A model generated the notes under the pieces. That model searched no databases, was not told the DNA's origin, and was given only the letters and a program-made list of their open reading frames with translations. Below are positions 43,075 through 52,072 of a stretch of DNA of 64,000 bases, piece after piece (the first letter of the stretch is position 1; each line of letters begins with the position of its first letter). Origin of the DNA: Nostoc sp. FACHB-973 (GTDB taxonomy: Bacteria > Cyanobacteriota > Cyanobacteriia > Cyanobacteriales > Nostocaceae); the NCBI RefSeq assembly GCF_014698115.1, contig NZ_JACJSJ010000039.1:1-64000 (forward strand). Direction: 5' to 3'. The position numbers were made by a program, and so were the translations under genes.

Positions 43075-43103
43075 AACCACCAGTGTAAAAGTTGGTGGTT
43101 TTT
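43075..43103. terminator. Hairpin downstream of the DUF6887 gene
   Basis: AACCACCA and TGGTGGTT enclose 10 bases, with a T-tract on the plus strand. It lies 20 bases past the minus-strand stop codon; the T-tract suits plus-strand termination better. Confidence 0.5.
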
Positions 43104-43121
43104 CGCTCATTTTAATTCACT

Positions 43122-43307
43122 TCAACTAGCTTGGCTAATACGCCGTTGTAACTCGGTTTCAAATTCCTCATCGGTGCGAGTGATTACTTTTGGTCGCTGG
43201 TCTAACCTGTCCATTAAAATATGAAATGCCTCGGTGTCCTGTGGGTGATATCTGACCCAATCTCTTAATTCATCATCTGACATGGCTTGATAATTAGGGT
43301 TAGTCAT
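43122..43307 (-). CDS. DUF6887 family small protein
   Basis: The 61-residue protein opens MTNPNYQAMSDDELRDWVRYH and carries EAFHILMDRLDQRPK, the pattern of the cyanobacterial DUF6887 family of unknown function. Its ATG overlaps the stop of the DUF6888 gene as ATGA, so translation is coupled. Such tightly coupled small pairs resemble toxin-antitoxin modules, but no activity is known; this is only an inference from the layout. Confidence 0.8.
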   Translation of the reverse strand: MTNPNYQAMSDDELRDWVRYHPQDTEAFHILMDRLDQRPKVITRTDEEFETELQRRISQAS

Positions 43308-43480
43308 GGAAATGTCACCTCACCATTAGGATATATCTCTATTTGTATTGTGTCCCCAATTAAAACGTATATGCGCTTTGTTCTTTCGTCCAGTCGCACC
43401 ACGTTAATAGGCTGAAACATATTACTTGCTCTCACACATCTACTGTAAAACGCTCTCAACTGTTCTGTTGTTGGTTCCAT
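43304..43480 (-). CDS. DUF6888 family small protein
   Basis: A 58-residue frame read directly from the sequence: MEPTTEQLRAFYSRCVRAS, then FQPINVVRLDERTK and a strand-rich end IQIEIYPNGEVTFP. This is the pattern of the DUF6888 family, which is commonly found directly upstream of DUF6887. The stop codon TGA shares bases with the next ATG (overlap of four bases). Function unknown. Confidence 0.8.
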   Translation of the reverse strand: MEPTTEQLRAFYSRCVRASNMFQPINVVRLDERTKRIYVLIGDTIQIEIYPNGEVTFP

Positions 43481-43603
43481 CTAAACCCCACTCTCAATAA
43501 AGCTATCAGGTAAGTGACTAAGACACTGTTTTATGTCTGCTACTAGCTGTTCTACGTGTTTGTAACGTTCGGAAGGTCTACCTCCGCTTCTATCGTTGCT
43601 GTG
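43481..43603 (-). pseudogene. Remnant reading frame upstream of DUF6888
   Basis: Forty codons ending directly before the DUF6888 start read protein-like (SGGRPSERYKHVEQLVADIK to LPDSFIESGV) but have no start codon and are closed upstream by an in-frame TGA at 43604. It may be the 3' end of a decayed first gene of the small operon. I do not recognise the family. Confidence 0.3.
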
Positions 43604-43704
43604 TCAAACCAGGGAGAGGTCTTTTGATTCGACTAATTAGGCATACTTGATATGACCCATCGAACTGACGTTAGATTAGCAATAAACTATCTCAAGAAAA
43701 CTTT

Positions 43705-44526
43705 ATGACTTCTTTGGAAGCCTCAGTTGAGGATTTGGTGCTAGTTGCTGGTGCTACTGGCGGAGTAGGGCAACTAGTGGTAGGCAAGCTGCTGGAAAAG
43801 GGCTTTAGGGTTCGTGTCCTGACACGCAATGCCGCAAAAGCTCAACAAATGTTTAATCAGCAAGTGGAAATTATTGTTGGTGATACCCGCCAGCCAGCTA
43901 CACTCCCAGCCGCAACATCAAATGTCAGCCACATTATATGTTGCACCGGAACCACTGCCTTTCCCTCTGCCAGATGGGAGTTTGAGCAATCCCCGAACTT
44001 AATTGAATGGGGTTTAACTTTTCTTAACCCCGAATCTAGTCAAGCAAAAGCAAAGAATAGTCCAGCAAAAATCGATGCCCAAGGAGTCACTAACCTTGTA
44101 GCAGCAGCACCTCAAAATTTGCAGCGATTCGTTTTCGTCTCCTCCTGCGGAATTCTCCGGAAAGATCAGTTTCCTTTTAGCGTTCTCAATGCATTCGGTG
44201 TGTTGGATGCTAAACAGAAGGGCGAGGAGGCGATCGCCAATTCAGGATTACCCTACACTATTATCCGCCCAGGACGACTCATTGACGGGCCTTACACTTC
44301 ATACGACCTCAACACCCTCCTGAAGGCAAAAACAGGAGGGAAATACGGTGTGGTACTTGGCACAGGGGATACACTTTCAGGTGATGCCAGCCGGATTGAC
44401 GTAGCCAACGCTTGTGTAGAATGTCTTTCTTACCCAAGTACTTCCAGGAAAATTTTTGAAATAGTCAATAAGGGACAAAGACCCCCTGTGATTGACTGGG
44501 AAACTCTTTTTTCTGGGCTTGTGTGA
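43705..44526 (+). CDS. Atypical short-chain dehydrogenase (NAD(P)-binding)
   Basis: A 273-residue Rossmann protein with the atypical SDR glycine motif GATGGVGQLVV near residue 17, an arginine after strand 2 (RVLTRNAAKA), the FVFVSSCGI active-site region without the classic YxxxK, and YTIIRPGRLIDGPY. It resembles the Ycf39/HCF173-like and NmrA-like branch, whose members work in photosystem assembly or act as redox sensors, but I cannot place it further. An STRR field starts directly after the stop codon. Confidence 0.8.
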   Translation: MTSLEASVEDLVLVAGATGGVGQLVVGKLLEKGFRVRVLTRNAAKAQQMFNQQVEIIVGDTRQPATLPAATSNVSHIICCTGTTAFPSARWEFEQSPNLIEWGLTFLNPESSQAKAKNSPAKIDAQGVTNLVAAAPQNLQRFVFVSSCGILRKDQFPFSVLNAFGVLDAKQKGEEAIANSGLPYTIIRPGRLIDGPYTSYDLNTLLKAKTGGKYGVVLGTGDTLSGDASRIDVANACVECLSYPSTSRKIFEIVNKGQRPPVIDWETLFSGLV

Positions 44527-45066
44527 GTGGGGATGGGGAGATGAGGGGGATGAGGGGGATGAGGGAGATGAGGGGGATGAGGGGGATGGGGGAGTGTGGG
44601 GGGAAAGATTTCTTCCCCATCCTCCCACACCTCCCACACTTCCCACACCTCCAATGCCCCATGCCCCATGCCCCATGCCCTATGCCCAATCTCCAAGGAC
44701 ATCTGTAATTTGTTACCTCTAAAGACGGCAAACACCACTCAGACGTTACGGTTCACCCTAATTACTGAAAGTATTAATTCTCATACATTAGACAAAGTGA
44801 AAGCAAATCAATCCATGAATCAACTTAGAAAAACTATTGAGTTAGTTTAACCGTCCCAAGCAAGGTTCGGGAAACCACCCTTCATGGACTGGCTACCACT
44901 GTAGCTCTCAATATATATATCAGCATAGTCTGGAGTTTTAACCCCAGAGAAAGCCAAACTAAGGTATAAATGCTGAACTGGCTGATTTATTGACCCTGTT
45001 GGTTCAAAATTTAGTCCTTTATATTCTCATTCATTCATTTGTAGTTATACGGAGCCAGCACCTAAA
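44527..45066. other. STRR field and leader upstream of dnaK
   Basis: 44529-44693 is an STRR field (GGGGATGAGGGGGATGAGGG, then CCTCCCACACCTCCC, then CCCATGCCCCATGCCC). Several frames predicted within it on both strands are repeat artefacts. The remaining 370 bases should hold the dnaK promoter; I see no CIRCE element (TTAGCACTC-N9-GAGTGCTAA). Confidence 0.7.
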
Positions 45067-46968
45067 ATGGCAAAAGTAGTTGGAATTGACTTAGGTACAA
45101 CGAACTCCTGCGTGGCAGTGATGGAAGGTGGTAAACCCACAGTTATTGCTAATGCAGAAGGTTTTCGGACAACACCATCAGTAGTTGCATTTGCCAAAAA
45201 TGGCGATCGCTTGGTCGGTCAAATCGCTAAGCGCCAAGCGGTGATGAACCCCGAAAATACGTTTTACTCTGTCAAGCGCTTTATCGGACGCCGCTTTGAT
45301 GAAGTTACCAAGGAAACCACTGAAGTTTCTTACAAAGTCCTCGGTAGCGGCGGCAATGTCAAGCTAGACTCTCCAGGCGCTGGTAAGCAATTTGCCCCTG
45401 AAGAAATTTCTGCACAAGTTCTCCGCAAACTGGTTGAAGACGCTAGCAAATACCTGGGTGAAACTGTAACCCAAGCAGTAATCACAGTCCCGGCATACTT
45501 CAATGACTCCCAACGGCAAGCGACAAAAGACGCTGGTAAAATTGCAGGTATTGAAGTTCTGCGGATTATCAACGAACCCACAGCCGCTTCTCTAGCATAC
45601 GGGTTTGATAAAAAGAGCAACGAAACAATTCTGGTATTTGACCTTGGTGGTGGTACCTTCGACGTATCCGTGCTAGAAGTAGGCGATGGAGTTTTTGAAG
45701 TATTAGCCACATCTGGTGATACCCACCTTGGCGGTGACGACTTTGATAAAAAAATAGTTGACTTCTTAGCTGAAAAGTTCAAGAAAGACGAAGGCATCGA
45801 TCTACGCAAAGATAAACAAGCTTTACAACGTTTGACTGAAGCCGCAGAAAAAGCGAAAATTGAACTTTCTAGCGTCACCCAAGCAGAAATCAACTTACCA
45901 TTTATCACCGCTACTCAGGACGGGCCTAAGCACCTGGATACAACCCTGACTCGCGCTAAATTTGAAGAACTTTGCTCTGACTTAATCGACCGTTGCCGTA
46001 TCCCTGTGGAAAACGCTCTCCGGGATGCCAAGTTAAGCAAAAGCGATATCGATGAAGTGGTGTTAGTTGGTGGTTCCACCCGCATTCCCGCAGTACAACA
46101 GATTGTGAAGCAGGTATTGGGTAGAGACCCCAACCAAAGCGTTAACCCCGATGAAGTTGTGGCAGTTGGCGCAGCCATTCAAGCAGGGGTATTAGCTGGT
46201 GATGTTACTGGCATCTTGTTGTTAGATGTCACACCGCTATCTTTGGGTGTTGAAACATTGGGCGGCGTGATGACCAAAATTATCCCCCGCAACACCACAA
46301 TTCCCACCAAGAAATCTGAAGTATTCTCCACCGCTGTGGATGGTCAAACCAACGTAGAAATTCACGTCCTCCAAGGCGAACGCGAATTCTCTAACGATAA
46401 CAAGAGCTTGGGAACCTTCCGCCTCGATGGAATTCCTCCTGCACCACGCGGCGTCCCCCAAATTGAAGTCGTGTTCGACATCGACGCTAACGGTATCCTC
46501 AACGTCACTGCCAAGGACAAAGGCACTGGTAAAGAACAGTCCATCAGCATCACTGGTGCTTCCACACTGGATAAGAATGACGTTGACCGGATGGTCAGAG
46601 AAGCTGAACAAAACGCCTCATCTGACAAAGAACGGCGTGAGAAGATTGAACGCAAGAACCAAGCCGACTCTTTAGCATACCAAGCCGAGAAGCAGCTACA
46701 AGAATTGGGCGATAAAGTTCCCGCTGCTGACAAAACCAAAGTCGAAGGTTTGGTGAAAGAACTGCGGGAAGCGATCGCTAAAGATGACGATGAGCAAATC
46801 AAGAAGCTCACCCCAGAATTACAACAAGCGCTATTCGCCGTTGGTAGCAACATCTATCAACAAGCTGGTGGCGGTGCTGCACCTGGCGCTGAACCTCAAG
46901 ATGGCAGTTCCTCCTCCGCAGGTAGCGGTGATGATGTAATTGACGCTGATTTTACAGAAACCAAATAA
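45067..46968 (+). CDS. dnaK: Molecular chaperone DnaK (DnaK2-type Hsp70)
   Basis: ATP-driven Hsp70 that binds unfolded proteins with DnaJ and GrpE. The 633-residue protein has VGIDLGTTNSCVAV at the N-terminus, VFDLGGGTFDVSVL, LVGGSTRIPAVQ, the linker region LLLDVTPLSLGVET and the substrate domain after about 390. The N-terminus AKVVGIDLGTTNSCVAVMEGG is like that of the essential cyanobacterial DnaK2. The C-terminal tail ends DDVIDADFTETK. A terminator-type hairpin with a long T-tract follows at 47015-47049. grpE and dnaJ are not adjacent. Confidence 0.96.
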   Translation: MAKVVGIDLGTTNSCVAVMEGGKPTVIANAEGFRTTPSVVAFAKNGDRLVGQIAKRQAVMNPENTFYSVKRFIGRRFDEVTKETTEVSYKVLGSGGNVKLDSPGAGKQFAPEEISAQVLRKLVEDASKYLGETVTQAVITVPAYFNDSQRQATKDAGKIAGIEVLRIINEPTAASLAYGFDKKSNETILVFDLGGGTFDVSVLEVGDGVFEVLATSGDTHLGGDDFDKKIVDFLAEKFKKDEGIDLRKDKQALQRLTEAAEKAKIELSSVTQAEINLPFITATQDGPKHLDTTLTRAKFEELCSDLIDRCRIPVENALRDAKLSKSDIDEVVLVGGSTRIPAVQQIVKQVLGRDPNQSVNPDEVVAVGAAIQAGVLAGDVTGILLLDVTPLSLGVETLGGVMTKIIPRNTTIPTKKSEVFSTAVDGQTNVEIHVLQGEREFSNDNKSLGTFRLDGIPPAPRGVPQIEVVFDIDANGILNVTAKDKGTGKEQSISITGASTLDKNDVDRMVREAEQNASSDKERREKIERKNQADSLAYQAEKQLQELGDKVPAADKTKVEGLVKELREAIAKDDDEQIKKLTPELQQALFAVGSNIYQQAGGGAAPGAEPQDGSSSSAGSGDDVIDADFTETK

Positions 46969-47298
46969 TTCTTCTATTGATTTCGGGAAGATTATTTTGT
47001 TCCACCTCAGATTGCCCATCCAAGCTTTTGCCTGGGTGGGATTTTTTTTAATAAGTTAGGAGTTAGAAGTTAGGAGTTGAGAGTTATAAATAATATTACT
47101 AATTCTTAACTTGAAATTTTAAACTTTATTTTTAACAGACGCGATTAATCGCGTCTCTACTCCTAACCTTCTTATACCAAATTGGGAAAGGAAGTATTCT
47201 TTCTAGAACAAGGTGAGGTTATGAAAAGCCGCTATATCAAGCTTTTTTGAATGTTGTATTAATTACGAATTATGAATTACGAATTACGAATTACTACT
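46969..47298. other. Spacer after dnaK with terminator, hairpin and STRR
   Basis: It holds the terminator 47015-47049, GGAGTTA-type units at about 47056-47085, the hairpin AGACGCGATTAATCGCGTCT at 47137-47156 and AATTACGAATTATG units at 47262-47295. A longer version of the next frame from 47272 is made only of the last repeat. Confidence 0.65.
47015..47049 (+). terminator. dnaK terminator
   Basis: CCCATCCAAG and CCTGGGTGGG pair with two wobbles around a 6-base loop and are followed by ATTTTTTTT. It lies about 45 bases past the stop. Confidence 0.8.
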
Positions 47299-47931
47299 AT
47301 GCCTTATCCTCAAGCACCTTGGACACTTCAAGGCTACGCTATTCAAACTCTGCATTTGGTAAGTATTGACCAAGTGCGCCCTTTAATTCCCTCAGAGTTA
47401 GGAATTATTTCTGTATGGCCTGGTAAAACCCTTGGTAGTGTGTATTTATCTAATTACGGTTCAGGCTCGGTATTGGAGTACAATGAGTTAATTATTGCCC
47501 CGGCTTTGGTTCATTACCAAAAGAAAATCGGCGCTTGGATTTCGCACATTTATGTAGATAATGCTGATTCTGTGGCTGGTGGTCGAGAAATTTGGGGACT
47601 ACCGAAGGAACTAGCTGAGTTTACTCTCGAAGGAGAACGTGGCACTGTGCATCAGGGAAACCAGAAGCTGTGTAGTTTTAACTATAATCGACAAAACTGG
47701 GCATGGCCTATACAATTAGGCGCATCTACTTTCAGCGCCAAGGGTAATGATTTGCTGATATTCTCCGCTGAATTTGAGTCTTTGTTGGGTTTGATTGGTT
47801 CTCAGTTAGAAATCCCTACTGAAAGTCCTTTTTCTGGAATAGGTTTAGGTAAGCCTTGGTTAACTGTGCGTCATCAGCAGATGAGTTTGCGAGTTCATGC
47901 GCCAAAAGTCCTTGGTGAAATACACATCTAG
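47299..47931 (+). CDS. Acetoacetate decarboxylase-like protein
   Basis: The 210-residue protein has the fold marks of the ADC family: VRPLIPSELGI, YLSNYGSGSVLEYNELIIAP, YVDNADSVAGGREIWGLPKELAEF. The catalytic lysine pair of clostridial acetoacetate decarboxylase is not obvious; in this position the family block reads IWGLPKELAEF with Lys one turn along. Cyanobacterial members are of unknown substrate. I take the ATG at 47299 because the frame from 47272 is STRR DNA. Confidence 0.75.
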   Translation: MPYPQAPWTLQGYAIQTLHLVSIDQVRPLIPSELGIISVWPGKTLGSVYLSNYGSGSVLEYNELIIAPALVHYQKKIGAWISHIYVDNADSVAGGREIWGLPKELAEFTLEGERGTVHQGNQKLCSFNYNRQNWAWPIQLGASTFSAKGNDLLIFSAEFESLLGLIGSQLEIPTESPFSGIGLGKPWLTVRHQQMSLRVHAPKVLGEIHI

Positions 47932-48517
47932 CTATTTCCACATTCAGAACAGTAGCAAGGCAATGTCTGATGGAAAGGTACTTTTAATATATTCCTGCCA
48001 TAATCCGGAATCCTGCATTTTAATTGTGTAGCTCTCTATATAGCCAAAAAACCAAACAGAAGCTAGTCACTTGAAAATATAAGGGATAAATTATATTGTC
48101 TATCAAATCTAAAAATTTTAAAAATTTAAATCTCTACTGAATTAGCAAGCTTGAGAAAACGACACAATTAAGTAACTTGCCCTACTGTTAATTAACAGTA
48201 GGGTTTTTTGTTGGAATAAATGTAGTACACCATAGCAATTTGTAGAATAAACTACTGTAGTTAGCACAGATAACTGTGCTACCCTATTTATCTTCGGTAA
48301 CTTCTCCAGAAAACTTACAGATATAATGAATCAGATTTGCACACGCAACCTAATAAAGATTAAATCGATAATTATTAGTAAAGTATTCAAAATCACTATC
48401 TAATCTAAAATTGCTTGATAAATTGCTAATTATACGAATAAAATAAGGTGTAACAAATTTGTAGACCCAGGTAGATTATTTCATGTCAACTCCAGAGTAA
48501 ATTAGACAATTTATAAA
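47932..48517. other. Gene-free spacer with terminator-like palindrome
   Basis: CCCTACTGTTAATTAACAGT then AGGG followed by six T lies at 48180-48209, and TAGCACAG-ATAA-CTGTGCTA at 48262-48281. The rest is very AT-rich with no gene seen. Confidence 0.6.
48180..48209 (+). terminator. Perfect 12-base palindrome with T-tract
   Basis: CCCTACTGTTAA / TTAACAGTAGGG directly joined and followed by TTTTTT. About 250 bases past the decarboxylase-like gene, so it may end a longer transcript or an unseen small RNA. Confidence 0.6.
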
Positions 48518-49930
48518 ATGAGTAATATTTGGATAAATACTAAATATAATTTAATAGAAAAGATTATAAGGCGTCACCCAGATTTACAGGATATTTTAGA
48601 AACATGTAATTTTGAGCCTTTAACTAAGCGAGAAGGTAACCGCTTGGTTGTTGTGCAACCAAAAGTAGCGATCGCCTGTAATTTACCCCAAGCTTTTGCA
48701 GAAGGTAATTGTGAAATAGACTTCAGCAACATCATTTTAAGAGGTCTGAAAATAAGCTTAAACCATCAAGATATTTTGGGTCAATTAATGACTGGACTAA
48801 ACACCCAACCAAATTGGGGTTGTCGTAAGTTTATGAAACAGCTAGAGCAAAATTATTTTGAAGTAAATTTAGGCAAAACAACAGTTATTTTATCGGAATT
48901 AGAAACATTAGATTTGTGTTTGTGTGTTGATGCAGTTTGTCAAGAATACAGAAAATCAATAATTGAATTTGAAAATTCTCTAGAAACCTGGGATTTTGAA
49001 TTTATAGATGTTGCAAATATTCGAGGTTTTATATTGTTTTCTGTAGGACAAAAACTATGGAAATTAATGCAGCAGTTCGCTGATGAATTTGATTATAGTA
49101 AAGGTAAGTCAGAATGGCATTTATTTCATAATGAAGATATCTCAATTCGAGTGAGTCGAGGAATTCGCGACCATGCATTTATCTTGCCCAGAGTTGATAG
49201 TGATTTATCATTATTACCTAATGATATAATTAATATCATATATAAAATAAATGATGTTTATTTGCAATCTCTTGAAAGAGGAAAAGTGATTTCTTGGCAA
49301 CAAGACATTGGACTAAGGGGAACCTGGACAGCTAGATATACTAAGCAGTGTTTATTGGAGAAATATATTCCTAAAGTTATTAATTATTATTTAGACAAGT
49401 TTCAATTATCTGAAGCTGAATTACTAGCTGAAATCATAAATTATAAAGGCGAACGCGTGCAAATAAAAGAAATAAATCATATTATAGATTTATTACCTTA
49501 TCTTCGTGATATCCAGTCATGGTTACATATATATAAGGAAAATATTGCTGCTTCACTCTTGCAATCTTATTATCAAGCATTTACAGATTTGATCCGGAAT
49601 ACTGATTCTGCCATAACAGGCATAGACTATATTATGAGAAATTTGCTGAGGATTAAATGGAAGAATACACAAGAAGAAATTCCTAGTAATTCTACACACT
49701 GGAATTTTAAATATGCGATGAATTGCTTAGATGAACAAGTAGCAAGAATAAATAATAGTAAATATGAAAATAGTTTCAAAGCAGATTTAATAACTCGGAC
49801 TTTTATCTGGATAATAGAAAATGGAAAAATTAGTTTTTCTCAAGCTCAGTTAAATGCTGCTCAACAAGCTTTGCAACCACTTTGGGAACAGAGTCGCTTT
49901 GAAATGCGCCATGTGTATCTTAATCAATAA
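48518..49930 (+). CDS. Large hypothetical protein (470 aa)
   Basis: I do not recognise this protein. It is soluble, without signal peptide, AT-rich in codon use (many ATA, AAT and TTA codons) compared with its neighbours, and mostly helical. The N-terminal 25 residues (LIEKIIRRHPDLQDILETCNF) look like a DUF1858-type helical start; the middle contains SLETWDFEFIDVANIRGFI and IRVSRGIRDHAFILP, the latter with a lone histidine; the C-terminal half is Tyr/Ile-rich and helical. Its stop is 2 bases from the convergent Uma2-family gene. Base composition hints at transfer. Confidence 0.6.
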   Translation: MSNIWINTKYNLIEKIIRRHPDLQDILETCNFEPLTKREGNRLVVVQPKVAIACNLPQAFAEGNCEIDFSNIILRGLKISLNHQDILGQLMTGLNTQPNWGCRKFMKQLEQNYFEVNLGKTTVILSELETLDLCLCVDAVCQEYRKSIIEFENSLETWDFEFIDVANIRGFILFSVGQKLWKLMQQFADEFDYSKGKSEWHLFHNEDISIRVSRGIRDHAFILPRVDSDLSLLPNDIINIIYKINDVYLQSLERGKVISWQQDIGLRGTWTARYTKQCLLEKYIPKVINYYLDKFQLSEAELLAEIINYKGERVQIKEINHIIDLLPYLRDIQSWLHIYKENIAASLLQSYYQAFTDLIRNTDSAITGIDYIMRNLLRIKWKNTQEEIPSNSTHWNFKYAMNCLDEQVARINNSKYENSFKADLITRTFIWIIENGKISFSQAQLNAAQQALQPLWEQSRFEMRHVYLNQ

Positions 49931-49932
49931 AG

Positions 49933-50520
49933 CTACATAATATCTTGTAAATTCAACATAAATTCAGGCAGGACATTTTCCCCTGATAAACTAGTAGGAT
50001 TGTTTAATATTTCTACATCTTTACCTGGACAATAAATTTCTACTCGCTTATTTTTTCGGTCGATTAACCAGCCTAATTGAGCGCCATTTTCGATATACTC
50101 TTGCATTTTCTCCTGCAAATCTTTTAGAGAATCACTAGGAGAACGTAACTCGACTACAAAATCAGGACAAATCGGGGCAAATTTTTCTTGTTGTTGTGGG
50201 GTTAAAGCATTCCACCGCTCAATTTTCACCCAGGAAGCATCGGGAGAACGTTCTGCACCATTGGGTAGGGTGAAACCTGTTGAAGAGTCAAAAACTTCGC
50301 CTAAATTACTCTCAGAATTCCAAATATCCAATTGAGTGGTAATTTTAACATTACGTCTGCCAATATCACTACCTGTAGGTGGCATAATTAATATTTCTCC
50401 TGACGCTGTACGTTCAAATCGATAATCGCGGTTTTTCTGACACATTTGGAAAAATTGTTCATCGCTCAAATCAATTTTTAGTTTGACGATTGAAGGTAAA
50501 GCGACTGTAGTAGCGTTCAT
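49933..50520 (-). CDS. Uma2 family (DUF820) nuclease-fold protein
   Basis: The 195-residue protein belongs to the Uma2/DUF820 family of PD-(D/E)XK-fold proteins, which is greatly expanded in cyanobacteria and often linked to mobile DNA. Candidate catalytic residues are Asp94 (ERSPDASWV) and Glu124 (CPDFVVELRSPSD), followed by the helix with SLKDLQEKMQEYIENGAQ. GWLIDRKNKRVEIY completes the fold. A nuclease role is expected from the fold, but the biological role is not established. Confidence 0.85.
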   Translation of the reverse strand: MNATTVALPSIVKLKIDLSDEQFFQMCQKNRDYRFERTASGEILIMPPTGSDIGRRNVKITTQLDIWNSESNLGEVFDSSTGFTLPNGAERSPDASWVKIERWNALTPQQQEKFAPICPDFVVELRSPSDSLKDLQEKMQEYIENGAQLGWLIDRKNKRVEIYCPGKDVEILNNPTSLSGENVLPEFMLNLQDIM

Positions 50521-50717
50521 AGACTTATCACGACATCTTACTTTCTAGTTTAGTGGTGTGTGGGGTGCGATCGCATCAACCTAAGTAAGGAATAACTAAG
50601 CAGAGAGTTGTTCTCAGTTCTCAAAGTGCTTTATTTATAAAGGTTTTAGACAGCCAATGCTGCACACCTTTCTTGCGAGGTTGTTGAACTTGTGTAATAT
50701 TTTTAAATTTTATCTAG

Positions 50718-51485
50718 TCAAAAATCGTGAAATCCTTCAATGAAGATAATATCACCGAATATTTCTATAAAGAAAAAGTAGAACTCTTTAAGTCTGTCTT
50801 TTTCTGGTAAGTTTGTAATTTTTTTAATTTCGCTATTGCCTATTCTGAAAACTTTAAAACCTTGTTTTCTTAACCAACGGTCTTTTTTCAAATGTTCAGC
50901 ATATTTATCTTCAGATAAGCAGTAATTGCTATTGTTATTGTTATAGGTAGCATAGTGAGAATAACCATCTATTTCAACTATAACTAGATTATTTGTTTCA
51001 AACTTAGGACTTTTGAAAACGAAGTCTACTATGTAAGGTTCTTCACTTCTATCTCTTGTTGGTCTACAAGAGTCCCAATTTATATATACATGAGGGATTA
51101 GAGCTGGAAGGAAGGCAGCATGATCTTCACTCTTCCAACATAATTGACAGTAAAGTTCAAAAAAATCTTTTTCTGCATTAGAGTTTGGATTACAGTAATT
51201 CTTCAGCATATCCCAAAGGCGATCTACATACTTTTCAAAGATAGTGAAAGGATATGGATCTTCAAGTATAGTTACCTGGTAAATTTCTGTAATCTTACAA
51301 AGATCATGTAATTTTGAATTAAAAAGAGCCAGCCAAGTTATTGTCAGCGTTTCTTTTTCTATGTCAAAACAATTAACACCACTCAGGCGTATATCTATGC
51401 TTCCATCTGCATGAATCTTAAACCCTTCGTACCAAGGAATTTTTTTATCTTTATCACTTTTACCGTATAGTATCTGTTTCTTCAT
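50718..51485 (-). CDS. DUF559-like PD-(D/E)XK nuclease-fold protein
   Basis: The first 130 residues are of unknown type, with a mixed-strand start (GFKIHADGSIDIRLSGVN). From about residue 140 the pattern is that of very short-patch-repair/DUF559-type nucleases: YIVDFVF (Asp154), LVIVEIDGYSHY (Glu171, Asp173) and KKDRWLRKQGFKVFRIGNSEI (200-220). That places the catalytic acids in the usual D-ExD spacing. It is AT-rich, like the gene at 48518. No methyltransferase gene is nearby, so it is not a classical restriction system; its role is unknown. Confidence 0.65.
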   Translation of the reverse strand: MKKQILYGKSDKDKKIPWYEGFKIHADGSIDIRLSGVNCFDIEKETLTITWLALFNSKLHDLCKITEIYQVTILEDPYPFTIFEKYVDRLWDMLKNYCNPNSNAEKDFFELYCQLCWKSEDHAAFLPALIPHVYINWDSCRPTRDRSEEPYIVDFVFKSPKFETNNLVIVEIDGYSHYATYNNNNSNYCLSEDKYAEHLKKDRWLRKQGFKVFRIGNSEIKKITNLPEKDRLKEFYFFFIEIFGDIIFIEGFHDF

Positions 51486-52072
51486 AATAGGGTTGAAATT
51501 ATAAAATTAGTGGGGATGTCTTGATAGCAGTCAGTTCAGCCACGGTTTAACTCACGCTGCAAATCATCAAGCTCAACAGCAAAGACATCTACTTGTTCGT
51601 GGGCTAGAACGGCTAGAAAGTCTCAGCAGTTTAACCCAGCAACATTGGCTGCTTTCCCCATTGAGATTTCCTGCCTCTGATATCAGTATATAGCAGCAGG
51701 AAGGCCTATATCACGCACAAATTATTCTGGAGAAAGGCGACGGGCGCAAAATACTTCTTGTGGCAGGTTAATCGTGACTGACGACATGATTTATATCCTA
51801 AATGGCTAAGGCTATTGAAGCTGCACTAATTAATGATATCAACCATTGCTTTTGACAGTGGAAAAGAATTAGATACTAGCCATACCAGATTTAATCTTTT
51901 CTATCTCTTCAACCTGGAATGCTTCATTAACAACAGAGTTATGGACAATAGACTCATTTACAAAACATAAATGCTTACTGTGACTGCGTTTGACTGATTC
52001 AGATTGAATAGGGGATTGCTATCTTGGTCGTTGTATTATTCCCAGAAATTCAGCAAAAATTACTCTTGTCGA
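51486..52072. other. Spacer holding a dead UPF0175 gene
   Basis: Besides the pseudogene at 51536-51787, a minus-strand stretch at about 51885-52020 reads protein-like (VNEAFQVEEIEKIKSGMASI) but has no start codon; I leave it uncalled. No strong repeat. Confidence 0.5.
51536..51787 (-). pseudogene. UPF0175 family protein, inactivated by three in-frame stops
   Basis: Read from the ATG at 51787, the frame gives MSSVTINLPQEVFCARRLSPE, stop, FVRDIGLPAAIY, stop, YQRQEISMGKAANVAGLNC, stop, DFLAVLAHEQVDVFAVELDD to the end at 51536. This is the UPF0175 pattern (antitoxin-like, HTH-containing) over its full 84-codon length, with TAA at codon 22, TGA at 35 (where the family has Trp) and TGA at 54. There is no frameshift. 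I find no intact PIN toxin gene beside it. Confidence 0.8.

Noticed and set aside
44377..44850. Several overlapping frames on both strands
   Set aside because: All are translations of the STRR field (Pro-Ser-His or Gly-Glu-Met periodic peptides).
44690..45066. CIRCE operator upstream of dnaK
   Set aside because: The inverted repeat TTAGCACTC-N9-GAGTGCTAA is not present.
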